DNA of 64,000 nt from Mesocentrotus franciscanus (GCA_037976565.1 CP137669.1:36606912-36670911); one strand, 5' to 3'; shown: positions 22,652 through 34,984, counted from the stretch's first letter. Notes: generated by a model from the sequence alone, not told the origin. Made by a program: numbers and translations.

Positions 22652-23152
22652 TTTCTTTGTCATTGCGAACTAGCAGGAAAATATATTCTCATTAGTTACG
22701 TCACAATCGCGGCAGGAGGATGGAGAACGAGGAGGGGGGGGGATCGGGTTCAAGTTCAATCTCATCCAGTTGATCCTGGCTCGTGGCATTAGATGAGAAA
22801 CAAAGAAAAAGGAGTTATTTAACTTTCTTTGTCATTGCGAACTAGCAGGAAAATATTTTCTCATTAGTTACGTCACAATCGCGGAAGGAGGATGGAGAAC
22901 GAGGAGGGGTCGGGTTCAAGTTCAATCACATCCAGTTGATCCTGGCTCGTGGCATTAGATGAGAAACAAAGAAAAAGGAGTTATTTAACTTTCTTTGTCA
23001 TTGCGAACTAGCAGGAAAATATATTCTCATTAGTTACGTCACAATCGCAGAAGGAGGATGGAGAACGAGGGGAGGGGGGTCGGGTTCAAGTTCAATCTCA
23101 TCCAGTTGATCCTGGTTCGTGGCATTAGGTAAGAAACGAAGAAAAAGGAGTT
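22652..23152. repeat. Triplicated ~170-bp tandem repeat
   Basis: Three head-to-tail units start at 22652, 22824 and 22990 (periods 172 and 166 bp), each opening with TTTCTTTGTCATTGCG. They share the words GAACTAGCAGGAAAATAT, TTAGTTACGTCACAATCGC, GGTTCAAGTTCAATC, CCAGTTGATCCTGG and AGAAAAAGGAGTT. Most length variation is in a poly-G tract (GGAGGGGG) near the middle of each unit. Copies 1 and 2 are nearly identical, and copy 3 has more substitutions near its end, where it stops at GGAGTT. The high identity implies a recent duplication. Confidence 0.95.
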
Positions 23153-23527
23153 CGCTCAAACTTTGAGACCTCTTGTAATTATGCCAGAGCCAGCTGCCCC
23201 CCCCCCACGTGATGTCGATATTTAAGACATTCATCCAAAATACTATTTCGATTCTTTCGCTCACCTTATACAAGGAAACCTTATAAAAGGTGTACATGTA
23301 CATCATAATCTTGTAACACAATAATTTTCATGGATGGACTAGTCGATGATCATTTGCTCCCTATACTAATGATCATACCAACTATCCCCATTCATCTCGA
23401 GAGAAACACAAACGTTAGAATTTCTACTTCATTCAATACCATTTTTAGATCCATAAAATTATGTATAAATTATCCATAAAAAATATATATTTATGTGTTC
23501 ATCAATTTTATGTTTTTATTTAGTGGT
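23153..23527. other. Unique AT-rich DNA
   Basis: A C-rich run (CCCCCCCCC) near 23197-23206 and a GTACATGTAC palindrome near 23292-23301 are the only notable words. Confidence 0.4.
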
Positions 23528-23932
23528 CTCATAGAGTACCGAAGCTGTGACGTCATAAAAATCTATTTTTAGAATTTCTCAATTTTTTCTTCATTTTTCC
23601 GAAAGAGCATCCAAAATAATGTCCAAATGCAAAAACCAATTGAATATGTTAAGTATTGGGTGAGATATGACCATCTGAATAAATATATTTCCTATATGAA
23701 CTCAGTGTTATTTGCTCTGGCTCGTAATGGTTAGGTGCCAGAGCATATAACATTGAGTTCCTATAGGAAATATATTTATTCAGATGGTCATATCTCAGCC
23801 AAAACTTAACATATTCAATTAGTTTTCGACAATTGAACATTATTTGTTATGCTCTTTCGGAAAATGAAGACAAAATTGAGAAATTCTAGAAATAGATTTT
23901 TGATGACGTCACACTTCACCACTCTATAGAGG
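23528..23932. mobile_element. 405-bp foldback (long inverted-repeat) element
   Basis: The left arm 23528-23721 is the reverse complement of the right arm 23737-23932, with scattered mismatches and a few 1-2 bp indels. The loop is only 15 nt. Innermost pairing is CTCTGGC/GCCAGAG. Longer uninterrupted matches include the GATATGACCATCTGAATAAA region. Each arm carries a TGACGTCA palindrome near its outer end (23548 and 23904). The outer ends pair as CTCATAGAGTA and its near complement. No transposase frame or clear target-site duplication is seen. It fits a foldback MITE, and a transcript through it would form a ~190-bp hairpin. Confidence 0.9.
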
Positions 23933-24314
23933 CTTAAGCATTGTTTAAAATGAAGGAGAGACCTCTGTCGATCTAAATGTATTACGTCGTATACTTGATG
24001 AAGATTTGAGAGATATAATTTATTAAACTGGTAATGAAGCAAGAAATCACAGTTCCAATGACAACCGTATTGATAGCAGATACAAACTATTGCTGGTACC
24101 CTCAGACCACAGTCAACAGTGAAATTAAACATTTGAGCGCACTTCAGATCACTCATAGTCATATCATAATTCGATCGAATTAATCATCATCTACTCATCG
24201 AGTGTGGATATTACCGTAGTAGAATTCACCCATTGACGGTGAAGGACAAATTGGAATGTAATGTATGTACAGTACATTTATTTTGCTCTTGACTTTCTCG
24301 AGTGGATGTTTATC
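23933..24314. other. Unique AT-rich DNA
   Basis: No structure is seen beyond short chance frames on the minus strand. Confidence 0.4.
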
Positions 24315-24588
24315 ACCAGTGGCATAGCGTGCGTCACCCATTCAAGGGGAGTGTGTGTGTGGGGGGTGTCTGGAACGATTTGAAGGCACCGGTTTTACTC
24401 GGAAAATGCATTGCGAATATACAAGTCTACTGATTATGGGGGTGTGGGAGTGGGCCCTTGCGTCTTATTTTCTCGCGCGTTCCCCTCTCCCTTTCTCCTT
24501 ATCTCATTTCTCGCTTTCTTCCCCACCACTCGACTGGGGGAGGCACGTGGCTCGTAAGCCCTCTGTAGCCATGGCAGCTACGCCACTG
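24315..24588. mobile_element. Small non-autonomous TIR element (CCAGTGGCRTAGC ends)
   Basis: The left end reads CCAGTGGCATAGC and the right end reads GCTACGCCACTGG, giving imperfect terminal inverted repeats of about 13 bp around a 274-bp body. The body holds a GTGTGTGTGGGGGG tract and a CT-rich stretch. No transposase frame is present. I could not find a convincing target-site duplication in the flanks. The CAGTGGC start resembles hAT-type ends, but the superfamily is uncertain. The terminus at 2172 is related. Confidence 0.55.
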
Positions 24589-26549
24589 GTCATCCCTGTT
24601 ATCAGGTTTTGCCATCAGGCGTCCTTGAAGATGCTCCAGATGAATATTCACTTTAGACTGGATTTTACAGAGTAATGTTGATATATGCTTACACAACCAT
24701 CCAATACTCTTCACGAGACCTGCTTGTTGTACCCATAGTTACGTATCTCTGCATAGCGTTCGACACAGCTCTTATATACGCAACTGCCATGATTACAAAA
24801 TTGTGATATATTATATTACTTAATTGATATTATTTTGATGTATAGGGGATTGTATTGTAAGAGGTAGCGTCACTTATAATTAGAAATTGATTTTCATACC
24901 GCAGAGCTATTTGATTCTTCGGCTGGTATATACTATAGTGCAATGTAATAATTAAGCATGGTTATGATCAAAAGGGGAACGTAACATGAATAATTATCTT
25001 ACAATTATTAATCACATGAATTAGATAATGCTTTATTCATATTTAATTACGTTAGGAGCAACACATTTAAAGAACTTAAGAATAAATAATTTGTCAAGTT
25101 CTATTACCACCACAAATCACCAGATACTTTGCTTAGTACGTTTTTACAAGTTTCAGCTATTTAGCCCACTTTGCTATCTTGTGCAAAACATATACACTTC
25201 GGTAATCTGAAGTATTTAATCTGATTTATTGTTGATTGTAATTTTAAATAACTGGTGGAAAACACGCACAGGATGGCATTTATCCCATCGGCTTGTCAAC
25301 GTATCCATAGCAACGCATCACGCGACATTAAAATCTATCCAAAATGGTGATTATTACTTCTGACTGTAAATTTAAATGGTTTAAATCGCCATACAAACTA
25401 CAAGTATATCTATTTAAATGCATTGAGCAACATGTGTCGCCGGTTCAATAACCATCAAGCTGTATTATGGCCACTTAATCCTAAAGGTTCTAAGAAGAAG
25501 ATTATTTTCTTCAGGAAATCAATACAGGCAGACGCTTGGCACGGTTCGATTATGGGCGAAACAAAAGGATTATAGGCCTTCTTTATGCTTCAGTGCTCGT
25601 GTATTTTCAGATATCTTCGTGCATTGAACTTGTGCAATAAAAAACACGTGTGAAAAGCTGGCATGCCTTCACTCTTGAAGTTATCCTTATAGTCGGCGCC
25701 GTTCACATGCACTGCGTATATAGTACAATAAAATTGTAAGTGTTTTTTCCGAGATGACCGAGTTCAGACTTTACAATTTACTGACCGTGCTTGTTCTTAC
25801 TCCCCATAGTGATTATGATTAATTAAACAGATGAGTAATGTAAGATAGTCGAAACAATACTCGACCCCTTGTGTCATTTACTTACAGCTAAAATGTGCAA
25901 GACGTGTTGGTATAAAAATGTGCCTACAAGAGATGTGACATTCCCATTACTGCATTAATCATATTTGAATACGCAATTATGTGAGTTTGAAAATCTTGTT
26001 TTGAGAATAAACGATATTGAATGAAGTGAACTGAATTAACAAAATTAATTTAAATGTAGGTAATGGATCTTTGAAATCCTCTTAATTGCTCGCTCGGCTT
26101 AAAAAAGCGTTTTGACAGGCTTACGTTTGCGTTAATAAACTTGAAACAGAAAACTACAAACCTATAAAGCTCAGCTAAAAAACAGAAAAATAGAACACTT
26201 TCGTATCATCAGGATTCTTGCAAATTATGGCTATTATCGAGTGTCTCTACAAAATCTAACCGGGTGAAATCGTGTTGCCTCATAAGGTAATCCATTTCAT
26301 TGTTTTCATCTTTTTGAAGAAGCACTCCGCGAGAAAAATAGATCCAGCATCCAGCTGATTTTGTCGGAGAGAGCTATCGACCTTGACTGTAGGGGAATTT
26401 AAGCATTGATCGCATTAATTACGAGGGATGAGCGGATAATTTGGGTAAGCTAATGAACGGGCTTTTTTAATGAAGCAAGTCTGAGCATGCATGTATATCC
26501 TAATGTTGAGTGAAATGTTGAGTGAATGTCTAGGCCCTCATCTAGATGT
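24589..26549. other. Unique AT-rich DNA
   Basis: Nothing gene-like is seen. GTATCCATAGCAAC at 25301-25314 is a weak X-box-like word with one intact half-site. TTAATTA-type homeodomain words are frequent, as expected in AT-rich DNA. Confidence 0.4.
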
Positions 26550-26745
26550 TTTTGGTTTGGTTTGGTTTGGTTTTATTTTCTGTATAAAAACACACATACA
26601 TACATAATTGTTATGAACATTAAAAATAATGAAAGTTATTTATGAATAATACGGATGGATCGCTCTATTCAGAGCCATTAATTTAATGACTCGGTCCGGA
26701 AGAAAGAAAAGAACGAAAGAAAGAAGGAAAGAGAGAAGAAAAGAT
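26550..26745. repeat. (TTTGG)n, hairpin and (GAAA)n low-complexity block
   Basis: TTTGG is repeated about four times at 26550-26574. A hairpin, GAGCCATTAA / TTAATGACTC (one mismatch), lies at 26672-26692, and a GAAA-rich tract follows at 26699-26745. The order of a T-rich repeat, a unique ~100 bp and a short terminal hairpin suggests the 3' end of an old retroelement, but no coding remnant supports this. Confidence 0.5.
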
Positions 26746-27417
26746 TTAAACAGGCATGAGCATAACACAAAAATAATGTGGAATAAAATGTTGATGATAT
26801 CATGTCATTGTATTGGTTTCAACTAAGTTTCATTTTAGCTTGTTTTAATTTTTGTCATGTACTTGTAAAAATAAATTCGCTTTATGCCATCTATATAGGC
26901 GTATACAAACTACTTATGAAGCTGTACATTAGTATTTGAGAACGATTGAGTTAATCTGTGCAAATTGATAACGTAAGCTTTACAGTACGTAAATGTTGAT
27001 TTTTAAAGGGTTACACACATATGAAACTTATTAAAACGATTTGACATGGTTTCAATGTTATTTGCACTGTTATTTTTATAGCTATTGAAGATGAAATACG
27101 AGGGAATAGACGAATGATACATGATGGAGGAATTAAAGGGAACAATGTGATTGAAATTGAAACTGATATTGCGTGTGGAAGATTTTAACGATTCAACAGA
27201 GAAACGTGTTTTATCTCGGTTTTTTGATATAAATGCGGTGGGTCGAACAGAAATGGTCCCTTGATCATTCAGCATGTGTGTGTACTTACCAGGGTAGCTT
27301 GTATATTGCTAAACATAAAACAGGTGCGGCAGATGAAACGCTTTAATACAATGTATTAACAAAAATCTTCTCACCATCCTTCTCTTTCTATTTATAGCAC
27401 AATAATATAGTTTTGGC
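26746..27417. other. Unique AT-rich DNA
   Basis: I see no repeat or gene signal. The 90-codon minus frame at 27003-27275 has no recognisable motif. Confidence 0.4.
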
Positions 27418-28060
27418 CTGTCTCTCTCTGTATATCTGTCTAGTGTCTACCTTTGCCTTTGTGTTTGTCTGTCTGGTTATCTCTTTCTCTATCATTATAA
27501 TTATCTTTGTAAATTTGAATGTCCTACTTCTCTAAATAAGATAATTCTATACTAGTATCCCTGTCTCTCACCCCCTCCCCTCTCTCCATCATTCAACTCC
27601 CCCTTTACCATCTCTTAAGATCTCTTTGTCTTTATTTCCCATATTCCTCGACAAACAAATTCCGAAATCTGTCTTTCTGTCTCTCTCTCTCTCTCTCTAT
27701 CTCTCTCTCAGTCACACACACACACGCACATCCACGCATGCACGCACAACCTCCCCCCTTTCTCTCTCTTTTAATATATCTCTCTCTCCCTCTCCATCTT
27801 TTTTTCCGACTCCTTTTCAGACTCTTTTCTCAACTTGCGTATCCTGGAAATCCAGCGCAACAATTACTCCATCTCATTCCGTCAGCGGAAGACCCATTCA
27901 CCCTTAAACGAATGAATAGATGACACAAATAATATGTATGGAGATATGTACACAATGGCCCCTCTCTCTCTCTCTCTCTCCCTCTGTTTCATTTCGTCCT
28001 TGACTTTCCTCTTTCTCAGATTCCTGTCTTCTGGGCAACAATTAATTACTCCATCTCTCT
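27418..28060. repeat. CT-rich block with internal direct duplication
   Basis: CT microsatellites lie at about 27418-27490, 27668-27712 and 27961-27985. A short CA run (27713-27727) follows the second. The phrase GCAACAATTACTCCATCTC at 27857-27875 reappears at 28035-28057 with a 4-bp ATTA insertion. It follows a CT tract both times, suggesting a duplicated unit of about 180 bp. The Ser/Leu frames here are composition artefacts. Confidence 0.75.
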
Positions 28061-30039
28061 TTCGAAAATGACGTATCCATTTATCCACATTTCAATGAAT
28101 TTGCAATGTCGAAAACAAAACACAGTGACCTTAGCCGGGCATTGCATTAGAGCATGCTCATGTTGTTTGATAATATCGTTCTCCTTGGCATTTTCCATCT
28201 CCATATTAATCATTAGATTTACCTTTGAAGAATAATTAAATCGCTAATGAATCCATATCACAAAATGTGCCTGGAATACAAAAAAATTAACAGAGTTATA
28301 CATTCCAAATGCATGAGATTGAAAATATGTTGGATAACAGCTCAATAAAAAAGCAAAAGCAAAAAAAATAATATGAAATTGATCACGGTTCAATTACAGG
28401 GTTACTTTGTCTCATATGCCTATATTTGTGTTAGAAAAACCTTTTCATTTGATATCATATTCTGCAAGTATTCTTAATTTTATCCACACTTTGTTTTTGT
28501 TAATACAACCTGTTTACTACATGTTAAACTATTCAGTTTAACAGCTCCAAATATGCTCTCTAAAGATGTTCTCTAAAGTTATCTAAAGAGGCCGGTTCAT
28601 GACTATTACATTTAAGAAATGCGCCTTGGGAGTCGTCACCTTTTATAACTGCAACAATTATTGAGGGACTGAAGCTTTAGGGAAGACCACCGGAAAATGG
28701 GATCGATATTTGATTAACATGCCACGTTAGCCTCGAAGCAAAAGAGAAAAGATGTAATAGCAACGTTGTTGACGCGTTACGTATGCGGATTATGCATTAG
28801 TATAGTTAGTGTAAGCGTGCAATGTGGGAGAAAATGGTGAACTATTTTATACGTGCAAGAATGTAACTATATTTCACGAGCTTTACACTTTTTATAATGA
28901 ACCCTCATTAAAACAATAAAGTGTAGGGAACGTTTTGATATGTAAGTGAGCTTTACTATAAATGTGACAAATAACTAAAGTGCGATGTCTGATACACGTG
29001 AAGGATAAAAAATAAGGTTGTTTGTTGTACTGTTCGCAACATTATGAAACACGAATATCAACAGCTGTCAGCAGTTTGCATAATATCTATTTCGTTGTCT
29101 TCTCAATAATGCTTTTTTTTACGCGAAAACACAACGTACAAAGAGAAGAGAGAATTACTATAAGGTCGTATGAGGATAAATAAATGAGTATCTACGCTGC
29201 AGTGTCGATTGAAATTGAATTTTGATATTCAGTACACATGCTCATGTGGCCATTCCTTATCTAACTCCTTATCGCATCATTCGTGCGTATCGTATCAATG
29301 AGAGTTTTCTAGCTGTTTCATTCATTAGTGCATGGCGTGCGTGCATCACTTTCAAGCATGAGTTACATGTATGATAATAATCATCACCATCTTTCCGCCA
29401 TATAGCTCGATGCATGGTACATCAATAAGCAGGTCATCTTATTTTCCTCCGCTGCATGCCTCATTTTCGAGTCCAACGCCGCATTCATTGACAAAGACGC
29501 CACTACAAAGCACACAAATATCAATTTTCTCCCCGATTTCGCCCATTCTCTCTAAAGGCCTTCGCTTGGGAGATTCGCGGTGAAATTTATCAAGCCAAGT
29601 GGAAATTTAGGTCAGTGTGTATACATCCTCCGAGGCTGATAGAGTTGGCATCTGCGATGTAGAAGCTCGAAAAACAAAATGCAAAACCTTGGAGAGTCAT
29701 CAAGTCATTGAATTGTTTTCCGTATGGAAATCGCATGCATAGGCCTAGTTACAACTTGATGTATGGCATAATCTTTTCGTTTACCTCTTTTTAGACTCAT
29801 CTACTTAATTTCATTTCTTTTTATAAAGCGTTTATCTCCGCGTATTAATGTCATGATCATGATTATAAGCATTAAAACATATACTATGAGCTAAGCGATA
29901 TCATAGAATGCATGTAAAGGTACCATGTGAAATACGGATGACCTCTGTCGGGATTCGAGGTTTCGGGATTACATCACGATTGATGATATTTGGGGAAGGA
30001 TAAGGGTTCATCCATCACGGCTGGACGATCAAATACTAT
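28061..30039. other. Unique AT-rich DNA
   Basis: No gene, RNA or repeat is recognised. TAGGCCTA lies at 29740-29747 and TACATGTA at 29364-29371. Confidence 0.4.
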
Positions 30040-30690
30040 CGCTTGATGTTATAACGCCTTTCCTCATGGCGCGCCAATTCGCCTTGGATCGTCCTGACTG
30101 TGCCTACAAATAGGGACGCGATATCGAACAAGTGCACTGACTCTGTCCCATTATCAATAGCCCCATATCGATTTCTAGGCATTTCCTTGGATCTATCCAT
30201 TCATGTTTCGATCAGCGAACAATAGCGAACGGAGCGGCCGCGCGGACAATGTATTGATCGCTTCGCGAATCTCGCTTGATAACGCTATCCTTCAACACAT
30301 GCTGATGTGGCGTTCTCCGCACATACAGCAGGTTGCTGATATAATTTCTTATCCTACGGAAAATGCTCCGAATTGCATCAAACGAGGAGTGTAATATCCA
30401 ACTGATAACCGAACGGATAACCCATGCTTGAGGATCATTTCAAGGTAGGCGAAACCAGCTAAAACATTCCATTGTGGTGTAGAAAAACATTTGTTTGTTA
30501 GGCACCGGCGCATTCATTTTTGGCGGGCATAGTTACAATGTTCTAGGCGCCATCGCACACAAAAAGTTACGCACTCTCCCATCTCCCTCGCATCTCGCTG
30601 AACATTTTGATTCTGATGCTACGCAAAAGCCAGGGACGCCATTTCTGTTTACTTTGAAATACGTTCATGGGAATTACACTGTCATTTGAA
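30040..30690. promoter_or_regulatory. CpG-enriched block, possible promoter or enhancer
   Basis: CpG is much denser here than in flanking DNA. The block includes a GGCGCGCC site (30068-30075), a GCGGCCGC site (30234-30241) and TCGCGA near 30263. GAACAATAG (a SOX-type word) lies near 30217, and TTTTTGGCGGGC (an E2F-type word) near 30517. Plus-strand frames of 63 and 64 codons (30203-30394, 30495-30689) cover part of it but match nothing I know. Low methylation decay or functional constraint could explain the CpG content. Confidence 0.35.
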
Positions 30691-32511
30691 TGCATGTATG
30701 CATTGATTTACATTAAGCTGTGATTATTGTATATCGTGACGATTAATTTTCTGTATGTGTGCGTGTGTTTTTGGTGTGTGTATTCTGCTCTCGTTCGCGT
30801 AGGCACCTAACTATGTTCTTATAGACTCTCGCTATTTCATGCATTTCTAGGTATATTTAAAATTTCTTTCTTCCCCTGTAGTTCGTATTTATCCCCTTTA
30901 ATGTGTAACATTTGTAATAATCACATTTGTGTCAAATCATGCTTATATGACATAACTTTTCGACGTTCGCTTTCGTTGAGTAATGTAACGTTAATTAAAA
31001 GGAAGGAAATAGAAACTTCACGACAAGTTGGAGTTGAATAAACAATCTCGACAAGTGTGTATTTTGATCACGGTCAGGAAAATTCCTAAAACCTTCTTTA
31101 TCTTCCAAAGCTTGGCAAAAGAAATAATTACCGAATGATTACCAATGATTTACAATTGACATATTGAAAAGGAATAAAATACTTCATCATCACTCACCAA
31201 AAAAATGAGGGTGTCGGTATAAACAACGATAATTTTTTTAATAAATAAGATTTGATGGATACGCGTCTGTAAAAACCAAATCACGTACTTGTATTGGCAC
31301 AGGTCTCCAAAGGCAGAAGTAATTAACATAAAATCTCTTCAGAAATGGATGTTTCTAGGCCGGCATGTATTAACACGACAGTGTTAAAGATGTGTCAAAG
31401 ATCTGTATTCAATTTTCCGCAATACAGACTTAAACAGGTGACTGTCAAAAGGGTGAGCTCCGTACGATATGAAATGAATTGTGATTGCAGTTACGCCCAG
31501 CAATTTTATTACCTCGATATGCTGTAATCTGATACTTAATTTCTCAACCAATCTGTCAAGTGCATTGATGCTGGGGAAAATATTGGAATTTATTGACATT
31601 CCTGAAATACCAATGGTCGTTTTGATTCTTGACGATGATACCGATTTTCACCTGAAGATGGCACATCAACCTGTCCATGGGGTGTATTCATGATCACATT
31701 ATGATGCACATGTTGGTAATATAATGTTAGGTCTCGTTAACTTTAATAAACCTGATCAAATGGCGTCTCGTTGGACTGAACTGTAGTGTAATCCTCAACG
31801 TGTGTAGTATAAATTAAAACGTTCTAGCGAATAGTTGTAGATTATAAATGCCGTTTATGTTATTTGAAGAAATATTGATGCCACCAAGAAATTGTATTTT
31901 TAGGAGAAAGAGTGCAGTGAACTGTTAGTCGTAGTACAAATGTAGTTGCATATACATGTACTGTAGATTTTAAACAGACATCATAATGGTTACATATTCT
32001 CCCTATAACAATAGCAAAATGATGCGGGTTTTTCTCCCCAGCTACCTTGAAAGTCTGCCTCTCTATCATTAAAGCCTTGATTTTACATTGGTTAAAAATT
32101 CATCGAATATTTTTTTGCATTAGCCAAAAACAAATTGTACAGGATATGTAACATTTCAATATCATCTGATGAAAACGAGTGAGGATGCTACAGATCCTAT
32201 CGATTTATTGTATCGTTTTCTCTGCAGAGAATGTAATGAAGAGAGTGTAGTCTCCCCGTACAGACATTAAATTACTAATTACATGTATGAAACTGCTTAT
32301 TGAAATTCATGTTATTCAATTTGTTTTCTTCAAGATTATTGGGAAGGTTGTCGAAAGTAAAAAGATTTGGAAAAAAAATTTCACCTATCAAGACTACTTT
32401 TTATCGAGGTCTACAATAATGAAATCGTTGGGAAAAGGTAGAACATGATCGCAACTACTTTCGAGAAAATTAAATTAAAAGGCAATTTCAATGGCCTTGA
32501 ACATCACTCTT
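30691..32511. other. Unique AT-rich DNA
   Basis: No repeat or gene is recognised. Two overlapping frames at 31345-31693 are short and on opposite strands and lack motifs. Confidence 0.4.
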
Positions 32512-32625
32512 GTAAATATGCGAACATTACAATGGCATATACAACGTAATCCGAACATTATTTATATTTCTATGGAACATACAATAGGGTATTGAAATTA
32601 CCATTGAGTTAAGTTTTCGAAAGTA
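32512..32625 (+). repeat. Dispersed repeat, copy A
   Basis: This segment is homologous in opposite orientation to 48953-49046. Exactly shared are a 19-nt block at 32515-32533 (contains GCGAACATTAC) and a 20-nt block at 32544-32563 (contains GTAATCCGAACATT). The similarity continues through ACAATAG and GAAATTNCCNTTGAGTT to TTTTCGAAA. The family is unknown to me; it may be a decayed short transposon. Confidence 0.75.
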
Positions 32626-34707
32626 GTTAGTGATAGTGTTGAATTGAGAGAAAGGATCTTTATTTTGTTTGCATCAAAGTGAGTTACTCTCTGAATCCAG
32701 GATTTAAAATCCACTCTTTTAGGTGTCTCATTAGGGATCTCTTCGTCTTGGAGTTGAATCTGCTCAAAATTAGAGTGGAAGCCACTGACAAAGCAATGGT
32801 TTGTATTTCTCTTTTTAGAGTATTTTGAGCGTGGAATTTCCACTCTAAATGGAAATGATCCTACAATGTACTATGACTTTTAAAAGAAAGGATTTCCACT
32901 CCTGTGTGTTTAGAGATTACTGTTTACCAATCGTATTGAGTCTGCATGCATATGGCAGGGTCTATATGACATCCACTGTCAAATACGACTGGTATTTGCT
33001 TAGTCCCGTCTACACTTAACTTCTGGACAGCTTCCCAAATCGAGGCTAAGTTTCTTAGCATATTTGCTGAAGGATATATCTCTGTGAAGCACGACTATCA
33101 AAACAAATCACTCAATTGAAAAGAGATAGTGAATATTCTTTCAAATGAAACATTCGCAGAAAGTTACTTAGAGAACCTCTTGTATATTCGAAATGGTAGC
33201 CCATATTTCTACACATGTTTAGAGATTTTTGTTTTCATTTTTTATGAGGGTCATGTTTTTATTCCTTCCGAGCCGTCCTTCGTTTTACGGTTCACCATGC
33301 ATTGATGATTCATGCGTGAATGGGGATGATAAGTAAAGCAGCTTGCCGTCTTGTAATGATCCAAAATGTCTCAATGAGCTATTCATGTAGCAACGATTTA
33401 TGCGGATTAAGATATTCAATGTCATAAATGGGGAACGAGTCGGGGATGCGCTTCGTTAGCATAGCATATGGGACGAAATGAATGAAACGTATTGCCAAAG
33501 TGATGACGTCATTGATGATTATGATACCAACATGGATTTTAATATGGAATAATTTATATAGAGCCTGGGGCAATGTTCTGATACTGGCCTGCATGTGTAA
33601 ATACTATTTTCTCTCGACATTGAAATTCACTGCGCCCCTCATCCTCCTATAATCTTGATCAGTAATATGCTTCCACTTCAGTCTTGCCAAAATGAATGCG
33701 ATATGACTTCCAATTAATTCAGAGTTCAGGCGAGGCGTAAGTTTGCGATTGTGCCAAGTAACCATCATGTATTTTGTTTTGTTCAGGTCTATTAGTATAA
33801 TCTTGATATGGATTTGCCGTTGAATTCAGCATATTCTTGCGTTGTCAAAAACTGACCTCTTCATTTAGCGTGCGTTTCGCCATTACCCAACGTTGTACCA
33901 CTTACAATATTATTGCATCTCCTTGTATGCACTGTTGTAAACATCATTTTTCACCCAGTGGCGTTTTATGTGTGGGAATGAATGCATGTTTGTTGACATG
34001 CTGTTTTATGGTAGCACGGCAATGGTATTTCTCACTCTCACACACATACACCCTCGCGGTGCTACTCTTTGATCATAGACCTTGCCCTTGTAAAACGTTC
34101 AACCCTCAGGGATGTAAAAAAAAAAAGTCGATTGCCCGTCATCATAATACAACGTATCGATATTCACACGAAGATAGCTTGCACAATAAATGGACAGAGA
34201 GAAAGAAAAGCAAATCTCTGATTTTCATTTCAAGGTAACATTCACCTTATGGTAAACATCATTACGTATTCATTTCCGATAAATTCCAACTTGCTGTCGT
34301 TATTAAAGTTCGTATCATATTAAGTTTACGCGAGAAGCATTGACGTCACTTATTTGTTGTTGTTATAGTAACCAACAATATAAGAGTGTTAAATGAGACA
34401 AAAGCAAGAGGATCTAAGATATATTACTACCAATGTTCAGATTAGTTTTATGTCATTTACTGTGCTCAAACATTTTTTGGTAGTTACTGTGTTTTGAGCT
34501 AGCTATACTGATTGTCGGAATTCTAGGGAAAACTCCACTCCGAAGCGATATTTTACAAATATGCGTTAAATGCATGAGTATATAATAAATTGAATACAGA
34601 CTTTAAAATACGCGGTGATTTTGAATTTCATTGATACAAAACGTTATTCTTAGGGCCATTCACTGATAACGAAAAGTTATTGAATTGATGCTGATCCAAG
34701 CATATCT
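32626..34707. other. Mostly unique DNA with recurring TTCCACTCT words
   Basis: Between 32640 and 32910 the word CCACTCT or its complement AGAGTGG recurs four times, in both orientations (about 32712, 32773, 32839 and 32895). This may be a decayed inverted-repeat element, but boundaries cannot be set. TGACGTCA lies at 33504 and 34341. A degenerate X-box (GTTGTTATAGTAAC) lies at 34359-34372. The 133-codon frame at 33837-34238 has no motif. Confidence 0.35.
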
Positions 34708-34938
34708 TTATGAGACAGCATGTAATACCCGTGTCACCCAAATAACACACAGGTCTTGCCCAATCTCCCAATCGAGGATGAATAGTCATAATAATATTCT
34801 TTGAAATACCGGTATACGATAACAAATAAAATGTGTTGCAGTGGTGCTGGTGTGAACGTATTTTATGAGACAGCCTGTACTACTCATGTCACCCAATAAC
34901 ACAGGTCTTGCTCAATCTCGTAATCGAGGGTGATTGGA
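34708..34938 (+). repeat. Two-copy direct repeat, period ~155 bp
   Basis: 34708-34785 and 34863-34938 share TATGAGACAGC, TGTCACCCAA, AACACAGGTCTTGC and CAATCTCNNAATCGAGG with small indels. The intervening ~77 bp is not obviously repeated, so the duplicated unit is partial or has diverged. Confidence 0.85.
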
Positions 34939-34984
34939 CCGTCATCGCATTATATATTGCATCAACGAAGCGAGGAGAATGATA

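Noticed and set aside
22750..23120. GTTGATCCTGG words in the triplicate resembling the 18S rRNA 5' end
   Set aside because: Only about a dozen bases are similar and the flanks do not continue as rRNA.
25301..25314. GTATCCATAGCAAC as an X-box
   Set aside because: The first half-site breaks the RYYNYY rule, so it is not counted among the X-boxes.
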